A stretch of 64,000 nucleotides of DNA, from NCBI GenBank assembly GCA_030141605.1, contig JAQGDQ010000485.1, positions 74,501-138,500 on the forward strand. Direction: 5' to 3'. The position numbers were made by a program, and so were the translations under genes. Below the pieces are notes generated by a model, which was not told the DNA's origin, ran no database searches, and was given only the letters and a program-made list of their open reading frames with translations. The stretch comes from Tubiluchus corallicola (lineage: Eukaryota; Priapulida; Priapulimorpha; Priapulimorphida; Tubiluchidae). This document shows, piece by piece, positions 54,036 through 63,726 of the stretch (positions are counted from its first letter, which is position 1; each line of letters opens with the position of its first letter).

Positions 54036-55149
54036 ATGGAATCGATGATTTATTTCAAATGCACAGCCTGTTCTGAATGTTTCATTGCTGAGGACATTTT
54101 CTTTGCGCACACCCGTACCTGGCACTGTAAGATACTGATTAGTGAAGGTCAGGATACAGACATCGCCTATTGACAACTTTGCAGCGTCCACAAACAAAAA
54201 TTTTGATGCAGCTGACAGCTCTTATGGGAACTGCGATGTTGCTGCTAAAGATGTTGCTATCAGCAGATCTAAAACTTCGAGGAATCATCATCTCGGTGAT
54301 GATCAAGACGCGGAAATTTCTCAAATTAACAGCGGCTTCCCAAGTTCCACAAGGAGCAATTTTGACATAATCAGTGGCTCCTGCGAAAAATACGATGTCT
54401 GCGCCTCTAATGGTAATAATAGTCAACATTCTAATGTGTGTAACAATATGCCTGATAAAAATTCATCTCTCATAGAGACTAACCTTAATGCAAATGCAGT
54501 AAAGACCGAACCGACCTCTCCATTAGATGATGTGGGTTACGGCATAAATGCAACGACTAATGTATGTGCACAAGCTGATTTGAACAGTATAAAAGTAAAT
54601 GATGATCCTGGCATCGACAGAATAGAAGAACAACAGCAATCACTCTTACCTTTCCTGTCAACACTAGAGTGTGCTTCATCAACAGATATTTGCAGAAGTG
54701 CAAATGTTGCACAGCCAATTAACTTATTTTCCAACCAGAGGAGATATTCAACAAGAGTAAATGAGTTACACATGCAAGCTGGCATATACCGGCCAAGCGA
54801 AAACGCTCTCGTAAAAGAATCTGCTTATTTCTGTCGATATTGCAGACGAGCGTTCAAATATCTCGAGCATGTTAAAAGACATGAAAGAATTCACACGGGT
54901 GAAAAACCTTTTTCGTGCAGTGTGTGTAGAAAACGCTTCAACCAAGAAGGGAATTTAAAAATTCACATGGTGACTCACACAGATGAAAAACCGTTTTCTT
55001 GCAACGTGTGTGGAAAACGTTGTAATCTAGAAAGAAATCTAAAAAGGCACATGAAAATTCACACAGGTGATAGACCTTTTATGTGTTCTATTTGTAATAA
55101 ATGCTTTACTCAGTCTTCTCACTTGAAAAAACACATCGTGACCCACTAA
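54036..55149 (+). pseudogene. Cluster C2H2 zinc-finger gene 5, frameshifted after the N-terminal module
   Basis: The acceptor AG is at 53993-53994 and the ATG at 54036. The N-terminal module is intact ([29 protein letters not shown]), but the frame then stops at 54171-54173 after 45 codons. Compared with paralogs (GATGCAGAGAC), this gene reads GATACAGAC: two bases of an AGAG run are missing at about 54156. The other frame is open from 54142 to 55149 and encodes the rest of a normal member: linker with VKTEP (genomic 54499), then four fingers with contact residues YEHR, QGNI, LRNR, QSHK. In the third finger the core Phe is Cys (GKRC), and the second linker is TDEKP. Over 300 clean codons after the lesion mean it is very recent, polymorphic, or an assembly error. 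Confidence 0.85.
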
Positions 55150-55423
55150 AATTGAAAATGTGTTGCTGTGACAAAAAAGCTTGGGCAGTCCTTGTGAAAA
55201 ATCCGTATTTTTTTTACATTTCAAAGTATCAAAAATGACATTAAAATCTCGTGAAAACTCGTACCCGTACTCTTTTTGGGACAGAATGTTGCATTTTTAA
55301 TGTTATGACAAAAAATTTTCTTCTTTATAAAACATGAATTCATTAATATACAGCAGTCTTGATATAGATCAATATTGTTTATTATTAAAAACATGTTGAC
55401 TAATTTAATGTAGAACAAATATG

Positions 55424-55985
55424 GTGAAACATTTCATTAGCTATATGGGACCAGTCCTATGGAATAGACTAAGCTGCAATTCAGAATGTAGTCGCTCCCT
55501 TTCAACTTTAAAAAAACCGTCAGAAAAGAAATATTTCAAAAGTATATTTGAAGAATAACACAGTTTGATAATGGTAATCACCTGCATTCTTTTTCCACAG
55601 TAATCTTAATAAAACGTGACTGTGCTCAACAGGTTACTGAACACTTTAGAATCATGATCACAGTTCTTAGTTCTCTCTCCATTTCATCTTTCATTCACTA
55701 CTCCCCCCCCCCCACTTTTATGTATATATTATTATTATTTCAATTATTAATCACTTCTTTAAGATTTCCACGTACAGTTTGGCCTATCAAGCTATGCTTT
55801 TAGGCTCAAACTGTATGCATCAAAATTACTCTGTAATGTAATTTGCACATGTATCTGATGCATGAGAATCTCTTTTGTAATTTCTGGATAATATTGCATT
55901 TATATTTATATTTACTTCAGTGAAATTATCTGTATTTTTATTATAACTGTTAGATGCAGAGTGGAAATAAATAAACTTATAACTT
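55424..55985 (+). mobile_element. LINE 3' fragment (CR1/Jockey-like C-terminus and 3' UTR)
   Basis: The frame at 55424-55558 encodes ISYMGPVLWNRLSC ... LSTLKKPSEKKYFKSIF, the characteristic end of a LINE reverse-transcriptase ORF (GPxLWNxL ... FKxxxKxxL). About 420 bp of AT-rich 3' UTR follow, ending near AATAAATAAACTTATAACTT. It is strongly 5' truncated. Confidence 0.65.
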
Positions 55986-56169
55986 ATTTTGTATACTATA
56001 CATTTAACCATCTTTACTTGGCTAAAAATACCAACTCTGGTCAGTATTTTTCTGTGATGCTTATGTGTCAAAAACAAAAATGAACAGCCAAGTGATTACT
56101 TCACGAAATTTTCGAATATGAATTATGTCAGTCTTAATAGAAATTGTTGCTTAATAAAACAAATTACTG

Positions 56170-56420
56170 ATAAAAGATGAAAAGGGCAATAACGACAGCA
56201 GTTTGCTTGGTTAGTAATTGCGTGGGTGACAATAGTAAGCTCGTACACATGTTCTTATTGGGACAGAAGTCTTTTTTGCTTGTGCACAAAAAACTGAGGT
56301 CGCATTTGAAGACACATATTAATCTGACGATGCTGCTTGATCATATTGTACTGCGACAGTTAATGCATGAATTTTAATGCTATATTTTTAATGTTGTGAA
56401 AAGATGTTTCATTGTTTATA
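56170..56420 (+). pseudogene. Decayed 3' end of a cluster zinc-finger gene
   Basis: At 56259-56320 the plus strand reads KSFLLVHKKLRSHLKTH, the second half of a C2H2 finger. The following sequence (ATATTTTTAATGTTGTGAAA ... TTTATAAGACATAAATTCG) aligns with the 3' UTR of gene 5 (ATTTTTAATGTTATGACAAA ... TTTATAAAACATGAATTCA). It appears to be a duplicate of the tail of gene 5 or a close relative. Confidence 0.6.
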
Positions 56421-56503
56421 AGACATAAATTCGCTGATGTTTTATAAACTTAAGTTTTTTCAGTCTTGTCTTGAGACTGAAAAAGTGGTACATTAAATAT
56501 GTA

Positions 56504-57018
56504 CAGTCAACCTCGGATATAAGGGACACCTCAGAACCGGAAAAAACTGTTCCTTATATCCGACGTCCCTTATAGCCGTAGTCGAGTCAGACTGAGGGTG
56601 TATCTAGATCTGTACTTTTACCCATATTTTTATGGATTATTGCTACACATTCAGTGTAAACGGTATGTAGGAAGCTCCTTCAGTGATGCGAGATGTATGT
56701 GACCACGGAAATCCAGCTGTTCGGAGGCCAAGTTTGTGGAAAATAGAGGTTAAAAATCAATCAATTTTGCTTTGATCATAGGGTCCCTTTTATGCGAGGT
56801 AATTTACCTGGGTTTTTATTACGCAGGACCTGAGGGTATCATCCCTTTCAACCGAAAGTCCCTTATATCCGAGTACCTTATATAGTATTTATATATATAT
56901 ATATATTTATATATATTATTTACCTTAGATTTTTACAGAAGAAAAATGTTACGAAAAATCGGGATCGGTGTTAGTGGTTCCTTATAAGCGTGTGCCTTAT
57001 AAGGGACGGTAGTTGATG
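56504..57018 (+). mobile_element. TA-flanked MITE (CAGTCAACCTCGGATATAAGG family), copy 1
   Basis: The left end TACAGTCAACCTCGGATATA is intact; the right end (GTGCCTTATAAGGGACGGTAG) is degraded. The body has many CCTTATATCCGA / TATAAGGGAC inverted words. A complete relative is at 59386-59824. Confidence 0.75.
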
Positions 57019-57891
57019 TCTAACCCTGCTGTGCTTTAAATAATTGCAACGCGCTAAGTCAACTTACTTTTTAAAATGAATTTTTATTTAGCAACATTTC
57101 ATGTTCTCCATGATCAGCGGATTTTCAAATTACTCTAGAATCCCCTAACAAAGTAAATTTCTGATTTTGAATCGGTGTAAATTTTTGCTGCATTTATTAA
57201 ACCGTTGGTAATACTAATTGTCAGTTCTCGGACACTTGCATCTTTTGTGCAATAATAATAATTGGCTTCCCATGTTGCAGGATAAACCGTACTGTGTAGA
57301 GCTTTCGTTGAAGTTTTCAAAATGTGACAGGTGCAAAATTATTTTTTAAAGCAGTCCCCCAAAGTTTTGTTTAAAATATTTGGTTTGTTTCGTTTTGCAT
57401 ATTACTAAACAGTGCTAGATTTGGAAGTCTGGAACTCAACAGAAAGGATAGACTGAATGGGAGGAAATTTCATGATAATAAATGAATGGGGGGAAAAAGT
57501 AAATAATTAGGTTTCTTTAATCATCAGATTACAGAACGAAGTTGGAGACGTTTCAAATTTGTAGATGAGAGCTGATTATGGTGCTATTTTTTGATATGAC
57601 TCAAACATTCAGCAAGTATTATATAATTATGCCATTGCAATTCTAGTGCCAAAAGCATGTTTTCATTAAGATAAGTGAACAGCATTGTTTGTAGTAATGA
57701 TTTCGTTTTATGGAGCTTGGCACCCTATGCTAGTGATGAGCTGGTGCAGAAGTTGCAACAAAGCGACGTAAATAAAGCTGCACATCAAGTTATGCAGTAC
57801 CTGCACAATCGAAGATAGTGGTTTGTTATATTTCGTATATGTGTCATATTTTAAAACTTTGAAATTGGTTAATGAATCGCGTTAAAGGAAG

Positions 57892-58103
57892 CCTTAAAAT
57901 CTTGCAAAAAACCACATGGTAAACGTAAAACAACTTGGATAGCTAAGATAAATAAAGATGTTCAACAACTTCAACCAAATCTATCTTTAGGAAAACTTAC
58001 GCTGTTAGTGTTAACTGCAGATAGAAGTGGGTGGAATGCTCTGATAAATGTTGATACCTCAATACCTACAATGGGTGGAATGAGATTTTGAAGAAGAAGA
58101 AAT
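57892..58103 (+). mobile_element. LINE 3' ORF fragment (RTE/Jockey-like tail)
   Basis: A 66-codon frame reads KSCKKPHGKRKTTWIAKI ... TADRSGWNALI to a stop at 58089-58091, followed by a short (GAA)n tail. The pattern G(R/K)xxxTWxxxIxxDx...AxDRxxWxxLI is typical of the C-terminus of LINE endonuclease/RT polyproteins. Confidence 0.6.
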
Positions 58104-58556
58104 TGGTTGTGTGAACTTTGAAGTCGTGTAGGCAAGCTTTTCTTAAATCATAGCAATTTAATTATCTTCTTTTAAAATTATGCTGCATTTCTTAGCGTTT
58201 GTAAGATAAAGATTTAAATTAATTTATTTCACATTCACGGTTAATAATCAGTACAAAAGATCACAACAAAATACAAAGATTGCCAAAAATGTGAGGGCAA
58301 CATGGGACCCATAGGTTCTTCGCATGTTGGGATAGACACATCTTATGTCTGATGAGCAGTTTATATAAGTTGTAGACTAGAAAGCGCGCTTAAAGTTATT
58401 GAGTCGTTATTGACTTTGTGTCTTGGATTCGTGCCTCATGATTTTTGGTTACTTGTGGCCCATCCCTCTTCTGTTCCTTTAATTATTAGCATTAGTTACT
58501 GTTATATAAAGTAGTTTATTACCCTTTTATAATATTCTATTTTTCAACTTGCAGTA

Positions 58557-59098
58557 CTAATCGTTATTAGACTCAACCTCATTTTAATTTACTGTCTAAA
58601 GTATACATTTTCCTGCCTATAAAAGTTAACAACTATTCCTTATATTTGAATAATTAACTTTGAAGGTTAATTAACGGTAGCCGAACACAGCTATTGCTAA
58701 CGTCAGAAACTAGCTTCAGTTTGTCAATAGCAGGCGTCTTCCCTTGCGCATCAAGTACATTTGCATAGGTGTTACAGTACTGTTTAAAAGCGTGATGTTT
58801 CGAAAATGGGCTTTACATCATATGACGTCAGAAACTAACACAGCAGTTCATGACCATGGTTATCACGGTACCGGCTTGTATCTGTCGGCCCAACGAATGT
58901 GACAAAAAGGCGCCGCTGCCAACCTTAGTAGATTCACTGGACCATGCATTGCTTTGAAAGTTTAACGAAATTTGAGTATCCGAGGTAATTATTATTTAAT
59001 CTAAGCTTTCATTTACAATAAGGTATTGTAGTTTTCAATATTTTAGAGCATTCTTTATTCTGAACTCGTGTTTACACAATCATCCGGTTTTCCTTTAA
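58557..59098 (+). mobile_element. TTAA-type MITE (AGGAAAACCGG family), copy e, left-truncated
   Basis: It matches copies c and d from TAATCGTTATTAGACTCAAC to CCGGTTTTCCTTTAA. The left terminus is lost. CRE palindrome TGACGTCA at 58823-58830. Confidence 0.8.
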
Positions 59099-59385
59099 GT
59101 AAATTACAGTCACCTTGATTCTAATCGGTACCATCACAAATCGCCAGTAGTCGGGAATAAAGGCAATTCTCTTGACCTTATTCTCAACAAGTTAAAATTA
59201 CTACTTACATAACACTAGACCCATATCATTACAATGAGTGTGGATAGAGAGGAGTTAATTCCAGTCTAGTATGACTAATCATACTAATTGAATCATTTCT
59301 CACAGCTTTTAGTTCTACAAATTTCTGCAGTTTCTATTTATAGCCGCTCATTCCATCTTGTACAACTGGCATGAAAAACTTTGTA

Positions 59386-59824
59386 CAGTCAACCTTGGAT
59401 ATAAGGGACACGTCGGGGCCAGAAAAAACCGTCCCTTATATCCGATGTCCCTTATAGCCGAAGTTGAGTCAGACTGAGGGTGAATCTAGACTTGTACTTT
59501 TCTGCACTTTTACCCATATTATTATAGATTATTGCTACATAGTCAGTGCAAATGGTATGTATGAAGCTCCTTCAGTGATGCGAGATGTATGTGACCGCGG
59601 AAACCGAGCTGTTTGAAGGCCGAGTTTGCGAAAAATTGGGGTTAAAAATCGATCACGGTTTCTATTATGCGGGACCTGAAGATACCGTCCCTTATAACCG
59701 AAAGTCGTTTATATCCGAGTACCTTATATACGAAGATTTTTACATAGGAAAAACATTACGAAAAATTGGGACCCGTGTTGGTGATCCTTTATATAAGCGA
59801 GTGCCTTATACCCGAGGTTGACTG
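59386..59824. mobile_element. TA-flanked MITE (CAGTCAACCTCGGATATAAGG family), copy 2, complete
   Basis: CAGTCAACCTTGGATATAAG at the left and CTTATACCCGAGGTTGACTG at the right, bounded by TA (59384-59385 and 59825-59826). The 78-codon plus-strand frame inside is incidental to the repeat. Ends resemble pogo/Tigger-type elements. Confidence 0.85.
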
Positions 59825-60139
59825 TACCACTGATTCTATCCCAGTCTGTTAAACTATTAAAGCAGAGATCACATTACCTGGACATCTTACTCGATCTTCC
59901 AATGAACTGTGACTAGTCTGTGATTGTAGAAATAACATAAAATGAGTCTTCGTTATTGTGGGCATCAAGCTTACTGACCAGAAATTCTCTGTCAATGTAT
60001 GGCTAGCTTTTTTTGTGAATTGGGGTCAAGTTGCCAAATTTCCAGTCAAGTGTATGCACAATATGTACAATTGTGAAATAAGAGGTTATGCAGCTCTTTC
60101 AGGACTCTAGGTGATAACCATTGGGTGCCTATAATTTAC

Positions 60140-60695
60140 TTAAAGGAAAACCGGTTGATTGTGTAAACACGAGTTCAGAATAAAGAATTCTCTAAAATAT
60201 TGAAAACTACAATAGCTTTTTTTGAACCAAAGCTTAGATTAAATGATAATTACCTCGGATACTCAAATTTCGTTAAACTTTCAAAGCTACGCGCGTCTCA
60301 GCGAATCCGCTAAGATGGACAGTGTTGCGTTTTTGTCACGTGCGCTTGGCCGACAAATAGAAGGCAGTACCGTGATAACCATGCTCATGAACTGCTGTGT
60401 TAGTTTCACGACGTCATATGAAGTAAAGCCCATTTTTCGTGATATCATGCGCTTAAGCAGTACTGTAACACCTATGCAAACAAGCTTGACGCGCAAGGGA
60501 AGACGCCTGCCCTGCCAAACTGTGGTTAGTTTCTGACGTAAGCAATAGCTGTGTTCGGTTGCCATTAATTATCTTTCTAAGCTAATTATTGAAATATAAG
60601 GAACAATTGTTAACTTTCATAGGCAAGAAAATGTATGTTTTGGACAGTAAATTAAAATGAGATTGAGTCTAAACAATCGTCTGGTTTTCCTTTAA
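60140..60695 (-). mobile_element. TTAA-type MITE (AGGAAAACCGG family), copy f
   Basis: TTAAAGGAAAACCGGTTGATTG to CAATCGTCTGGTTTTCCTTTAA, TTAA at both borders, in the opposite orientation to copies c-e. The CRE position reads CGACGTCA, one base from perfect. Frames inside on both strands are incidental. Confidence 0.85.
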
Positions 60696-61407
60696 AGTGA
60701 TTTGGCCTACAGTTGTAGTTTAGTGTTAATAGTGTCTTTATTAATAATGATGTGGTTTGAGAGCTTTCCGTTGCATGTATTTAACATATTGGGTAAGTAC
60801 AATTACAATTCACACAATACATACACAGTTTACAAAGATATAAACACATACATATATAAATGCTATAAAAACAATTACTACGTTATTAAGAATGCAATTA
60901 TACATGTCAAATTCAATAATTTAAACTAAAGACAGAACATCAAACTTTGACGTACAAACCCAATAAACTCGCCATTGTTTGTCGATGTTGTAGTCTCATA
61001 AACTTTGCATCATGACAGGGAGGTAGTTGCAAATCATGCAGGATAACAGGTTTTGCCCCTTTGATGATCACCTATTTTTACTAGCCTAGTAAAAAGTAAG
61101 CAATTTTTCAACAATAATACTGCCAAACCATTTCTGATAAATTAAACAATAGATTAAAAAGTTTATTAACTGCTGGCAAACCCAACTATTGATGACATAA
61201 TAAATGAACATAATTTTCAACAACACAAATATTCCATGAGCGTGTTACACGTGTTTGCAAAAGCGAAAATTGAAGTATAGTGCTACTGTACGAGATTCAG
61301 CATGATATACTAAACTCGACAAATTTTAAGATAAAAGATTCAAATTTCAAATTTACCTATGCGCTCACACATGAGCTTTCGAAAGTGTGTGCTATATCAT
61401 AAACAAA
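60696..61407. other. AT-rich spacer
   Basis: No supported feature; short frames only. Confidence 0.45.
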
Positions 61408-61878
61408 CACCTCTGAACTTAGAGGTACAGCACCTGTTTTTTGTGCAACTTATTTCTGATAAGTAGGCACTAGTTCCTGTCTAATTACCCAATGACGAAA
61501 CACGGTGAAGAACCAGCCGTAGGAACACGAAATTACTTTTGCGTGATAACAGTTCTGTCACGTAAGTCCTTCTTGAAAGAATAGTATGTTTCTTTTCAAT
61601 ATTTTAAAGAGTACATTGTTTTGACCTACAGTTTAAGATTGGGTCCAGTTTTTAACGAACACCTCTGAACTAAGAGATACAGCACCTGTTTTTTGTGCAT
61701 CGTATTTCCGAAATATAGGTGCTAGTGCCTAGCTAACTAACCAATGACGAAATGCATGTCACAGTGAAGAACCAGCCGTGGGATCACGAAATTACTTTTG
61801 CGTGGTAATAGTTTTTTTTTCATTATTTTAAAGAGTATATTGTTTTCACCTACAGTTTAAGATTGGGTCCAGTTTTCC
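61408..61878 (+). repeat. Tandem duplication (~250 bp) upstream of zinc-finger gene 6
   Basis: Units begin CACCTCTGAACTTAGAGGTA at 61408 and CACCTCTGAACTAAGAGATA at 61660. Both include CAGCACCTGTTTTTTGTGCA, GTGAAGAACCAGCCGT and TTTAAGATTGGGTCCAGTTT. The second unit ends CCAGTTTTCCTTTAA, reminiscent of the TTAA-type MITE ends. The array stops about 65 bp before the gene 6 acceptor. Confidence 0.85.
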
Positions 61879-61988
61879 TTTAAGTAGAAGGATGCGTATT
61901 TTAACTTTATATGAACATATAAATGTTTCTGTTTACTTTTTAGGTGCAGGAAAATAGCGAACAGCAGTGACAAAGCAAACAACATAAA

Positions 61989-62888
61989 ATGGAACCAATG
62001 ATTTACTTCAAATGTACTGCCTGTTCTGAGTGTTTTATGTCGGAGGACATTTTCTTTGCGCACACCCGTACATGGCACTGTAAGATTCTCATTACGGAGG
62101 GTCAGGATGCAGAGACTTCTATTGACAATGACCTTTCAAGTTATGACCGCAAGTCTGAAGAATCTTATGGATTTTCTGCCGTGGTCGCATCCAGTGATGA
62201 TATTTCTGATTATATAACTGACGCCAGCAAGTGTGCAGATGGAGACTTGATTAGTAAACAAAGCATTTTCAGTGATGAAGTCTGTCTGAAGCTCGAACCA
62301 GATTCTCAAATAAATGACAAGTCTTTCACAGATGCTACGAGCCAAATGTCAACTCCAAAAACTAATATTGATATTGTTACTATTGAAGATGACAATAGCG
62401 GCTTAGATAAGCATGACACGCATACACCTCATTCTTTACCAGTGCCGCAGTATCTTGATCAAAGCATGTGCCAAAGCTCTCGTAGTTCAAACTATCGCTC
62501 TCCAAAATTGCCACCATTTCTCAGCCATTTAAAAATGAAAACGAAGCATCCGAAATTTAGTGCGACACTGCAGTCTCATTTCGGACAGTCCATGCCCGTG
62601 TCGGTCAGGTCAACAAAGTCAAATACCAGAAAGGAAACAGCATATTTCTGTCAGTACTGCCGGAAGGCATTTACAACATTCCAAGGGCTTCAAAGACATG
62701 AGAGGATTCACACGGGTGAAAAACCTTATTCTTGCAATGTGTGCGATAAACGTTTCACGGTGTCGTGCAACCTGAAAACTCACATGCGTGTTCATACTGG
62801 AGAAAGACCTTACAAGTGTACTACATGCCAGAGCAGCTTTGGTCAGCTTTCAGAACTGAAAAGACATACAAGGTCACACACAAGGTGA
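61989..62888 (+). CDS. Cluster C2H2 zinc-finger protein 6 (3 fingers)
   Basis: 299 residues. The acceptor AG is at 61942-61943 and the ATG lies 45 bp further (AAAATGG). The N-terminal module is intact ([32 protein letters not shown]). The linker (about 44-218) is acidic and Ser/Asp-rich at first, with the SUMO-type motif LKLEP at 100-104 followed by DSQIND, which closely matches the VSQLND context of gene 4. A basic Lys/His region (KMKTKHPK, about 182-189) precedes the fingers. Three complete fingers lie at 221-241, 249-269 and 277-297 with TGEKP and TGERP linkers; contact residues read TQGR, VCNT, QSER. The protein ends two residues after the last His. AATAAA signals at 62926 and 62994 lie in a tandemly duplicated segment. 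Confidence 0.92.
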   Translation: MEPMIYFKCTACSECFMSEDIFFAHTRTWHCKILITEGQDAETSIDNDLSSYDRKSEESYGFSAVVASSDDISDYITDASKCADGDLISKQSIFSDEVCLKLEPDSQINDKSFTDATSQMSTPKTNIDIVTIEDDNSGLDKHDTHTPHSLPVPQYLDQSMCQSSRSSNYRSPKLPPFLSHLKMKTKHPKFSATLQSHFGQSMPVSVRSTKSNTRKETAYFCQYCRKAFTTFQGLQRHERIHTGEKPYSCNVCDKRFTVSCNLKTHMRVHTGERPYKCTTCQSSFGQLSELKRHTRSHTR

Positions 62889-63020
62889 ACCTTACAAGTG
62901 CACTTTGACTTACAAAAATAGTTGCAATAAACTTTCAGTACTGATTTACATGGTGAACTTTACAAGTGCACTTTGGCTTACAAAAATAGTTGCAATAAAC
63001 TTTCAGTACTGAAAATGATT
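62885..63020 (+). repeat. 68-bp tandem duplication carrying the gene 6 poly(A) signal
   Basis: TTACAAGTGCACTTTGACTT ... GCAATAAACTTTCAGTACTG occurs twice in direct succession with few differences. It gives two AATAAA hexamers 68 bp apart, at 62926 and 62994. Confidence 0.9.
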
Positions 63021-63238
63021 TGCAGGGTCACAGCAGAGAACGTTCGCCAGGAGTAAACGTGTTAAAACATCGTTGTCAACTTTCCGGACGAAGAATTCCT
63101 GCAAGACCACAATGCCCAGGCATCAAATATGCCTGCACTGGAAAAGGAGATTTGGAAGAAAATGGGGAAAAGTGTTATGTATGTAGACCAAGGACGTCCA
63201 CTGCAACTTTTCTAAGTTGGGAGGGCAGAGGAATATAC
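63021..63238 (+). other. Possible zinc-finger debris downstream of gene 6
   Basis: The plus-strand words TGGGGAAAAGTGTTATGTATG at about 63160-63181 resemble the finger linker (CAGGTGAAAAACCTTATGTATG), reading GEKCYVCRPRTS. No complete finger is present. Confidence 0.25.
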
Positions 63239-63726
63239 CAGGGATGAGAATTTTCTGCGGATATGCGGAATTCTGAGTTTTTGGAAGACCAGTAGTGCCA
63301 TTTTTGTACGTGTAAATTCGTTGAGAAAATTATTATGGACCCAGTATATTGTTTCACAAACTGACCGCTAGTTGACAGGCCGTCACTTTGTTTACATCAC
63401 GTACATCAGTGTAGCCACATGTAGATCTCTATGTATAAAAATATAGAATCAATTGTACAGAGTTGAGTCAATTGCAGACAGTTTTATATACTTTTGCATA
63501 GGAGCGGTCAGTACTTAGGCGTTTTTGAGACAATTAGGTATCATGTATCCTTGATAGTTGGGTATTTTAAATTATGCATGAAACAAGGTAATTGATATTT
63601 TATGTCCACTTAGAGACTCTCTGTGGTCAGAAAATTGCAATTTGTTACTAGCTTCAATGGGGTTTCGCCACCTTGAACCCCATTAGAGGAGGCCCCAAAC
63701 CCCTGTCCTGTTTCAGAGTTTTTTCA
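63239..63726 (+). mobile_element. hAT-type MITE (CAGGGATGAGAA family), right end disrupted
   Basis: It matches 184-651 from CAGGGATGAGAATTTTC to TTTCAGAGTTTTTT, but carries an extra ~70 bp near 63649-63710 containing a small hairpin (AATGGGGTTT / GAACCCCATT). The terminal repeat is replaced by the next element. Confidence 0.8.

Noticed and set aside
59585-59821. 78-codon frame that looks protein-like (MYVTAETELFEGRVCEK...)
   Set aside because: It lies wholly inside a TA-flanked MITE with matching non-coding copies at 56504 and 63727 that do not keep the frame.
60243-60565. Overlapping 97- and 92-codon frames on both strands
   Set aside because: Both are within a TTAA-type MITE; other copies of the MITE do not conserve either frame.
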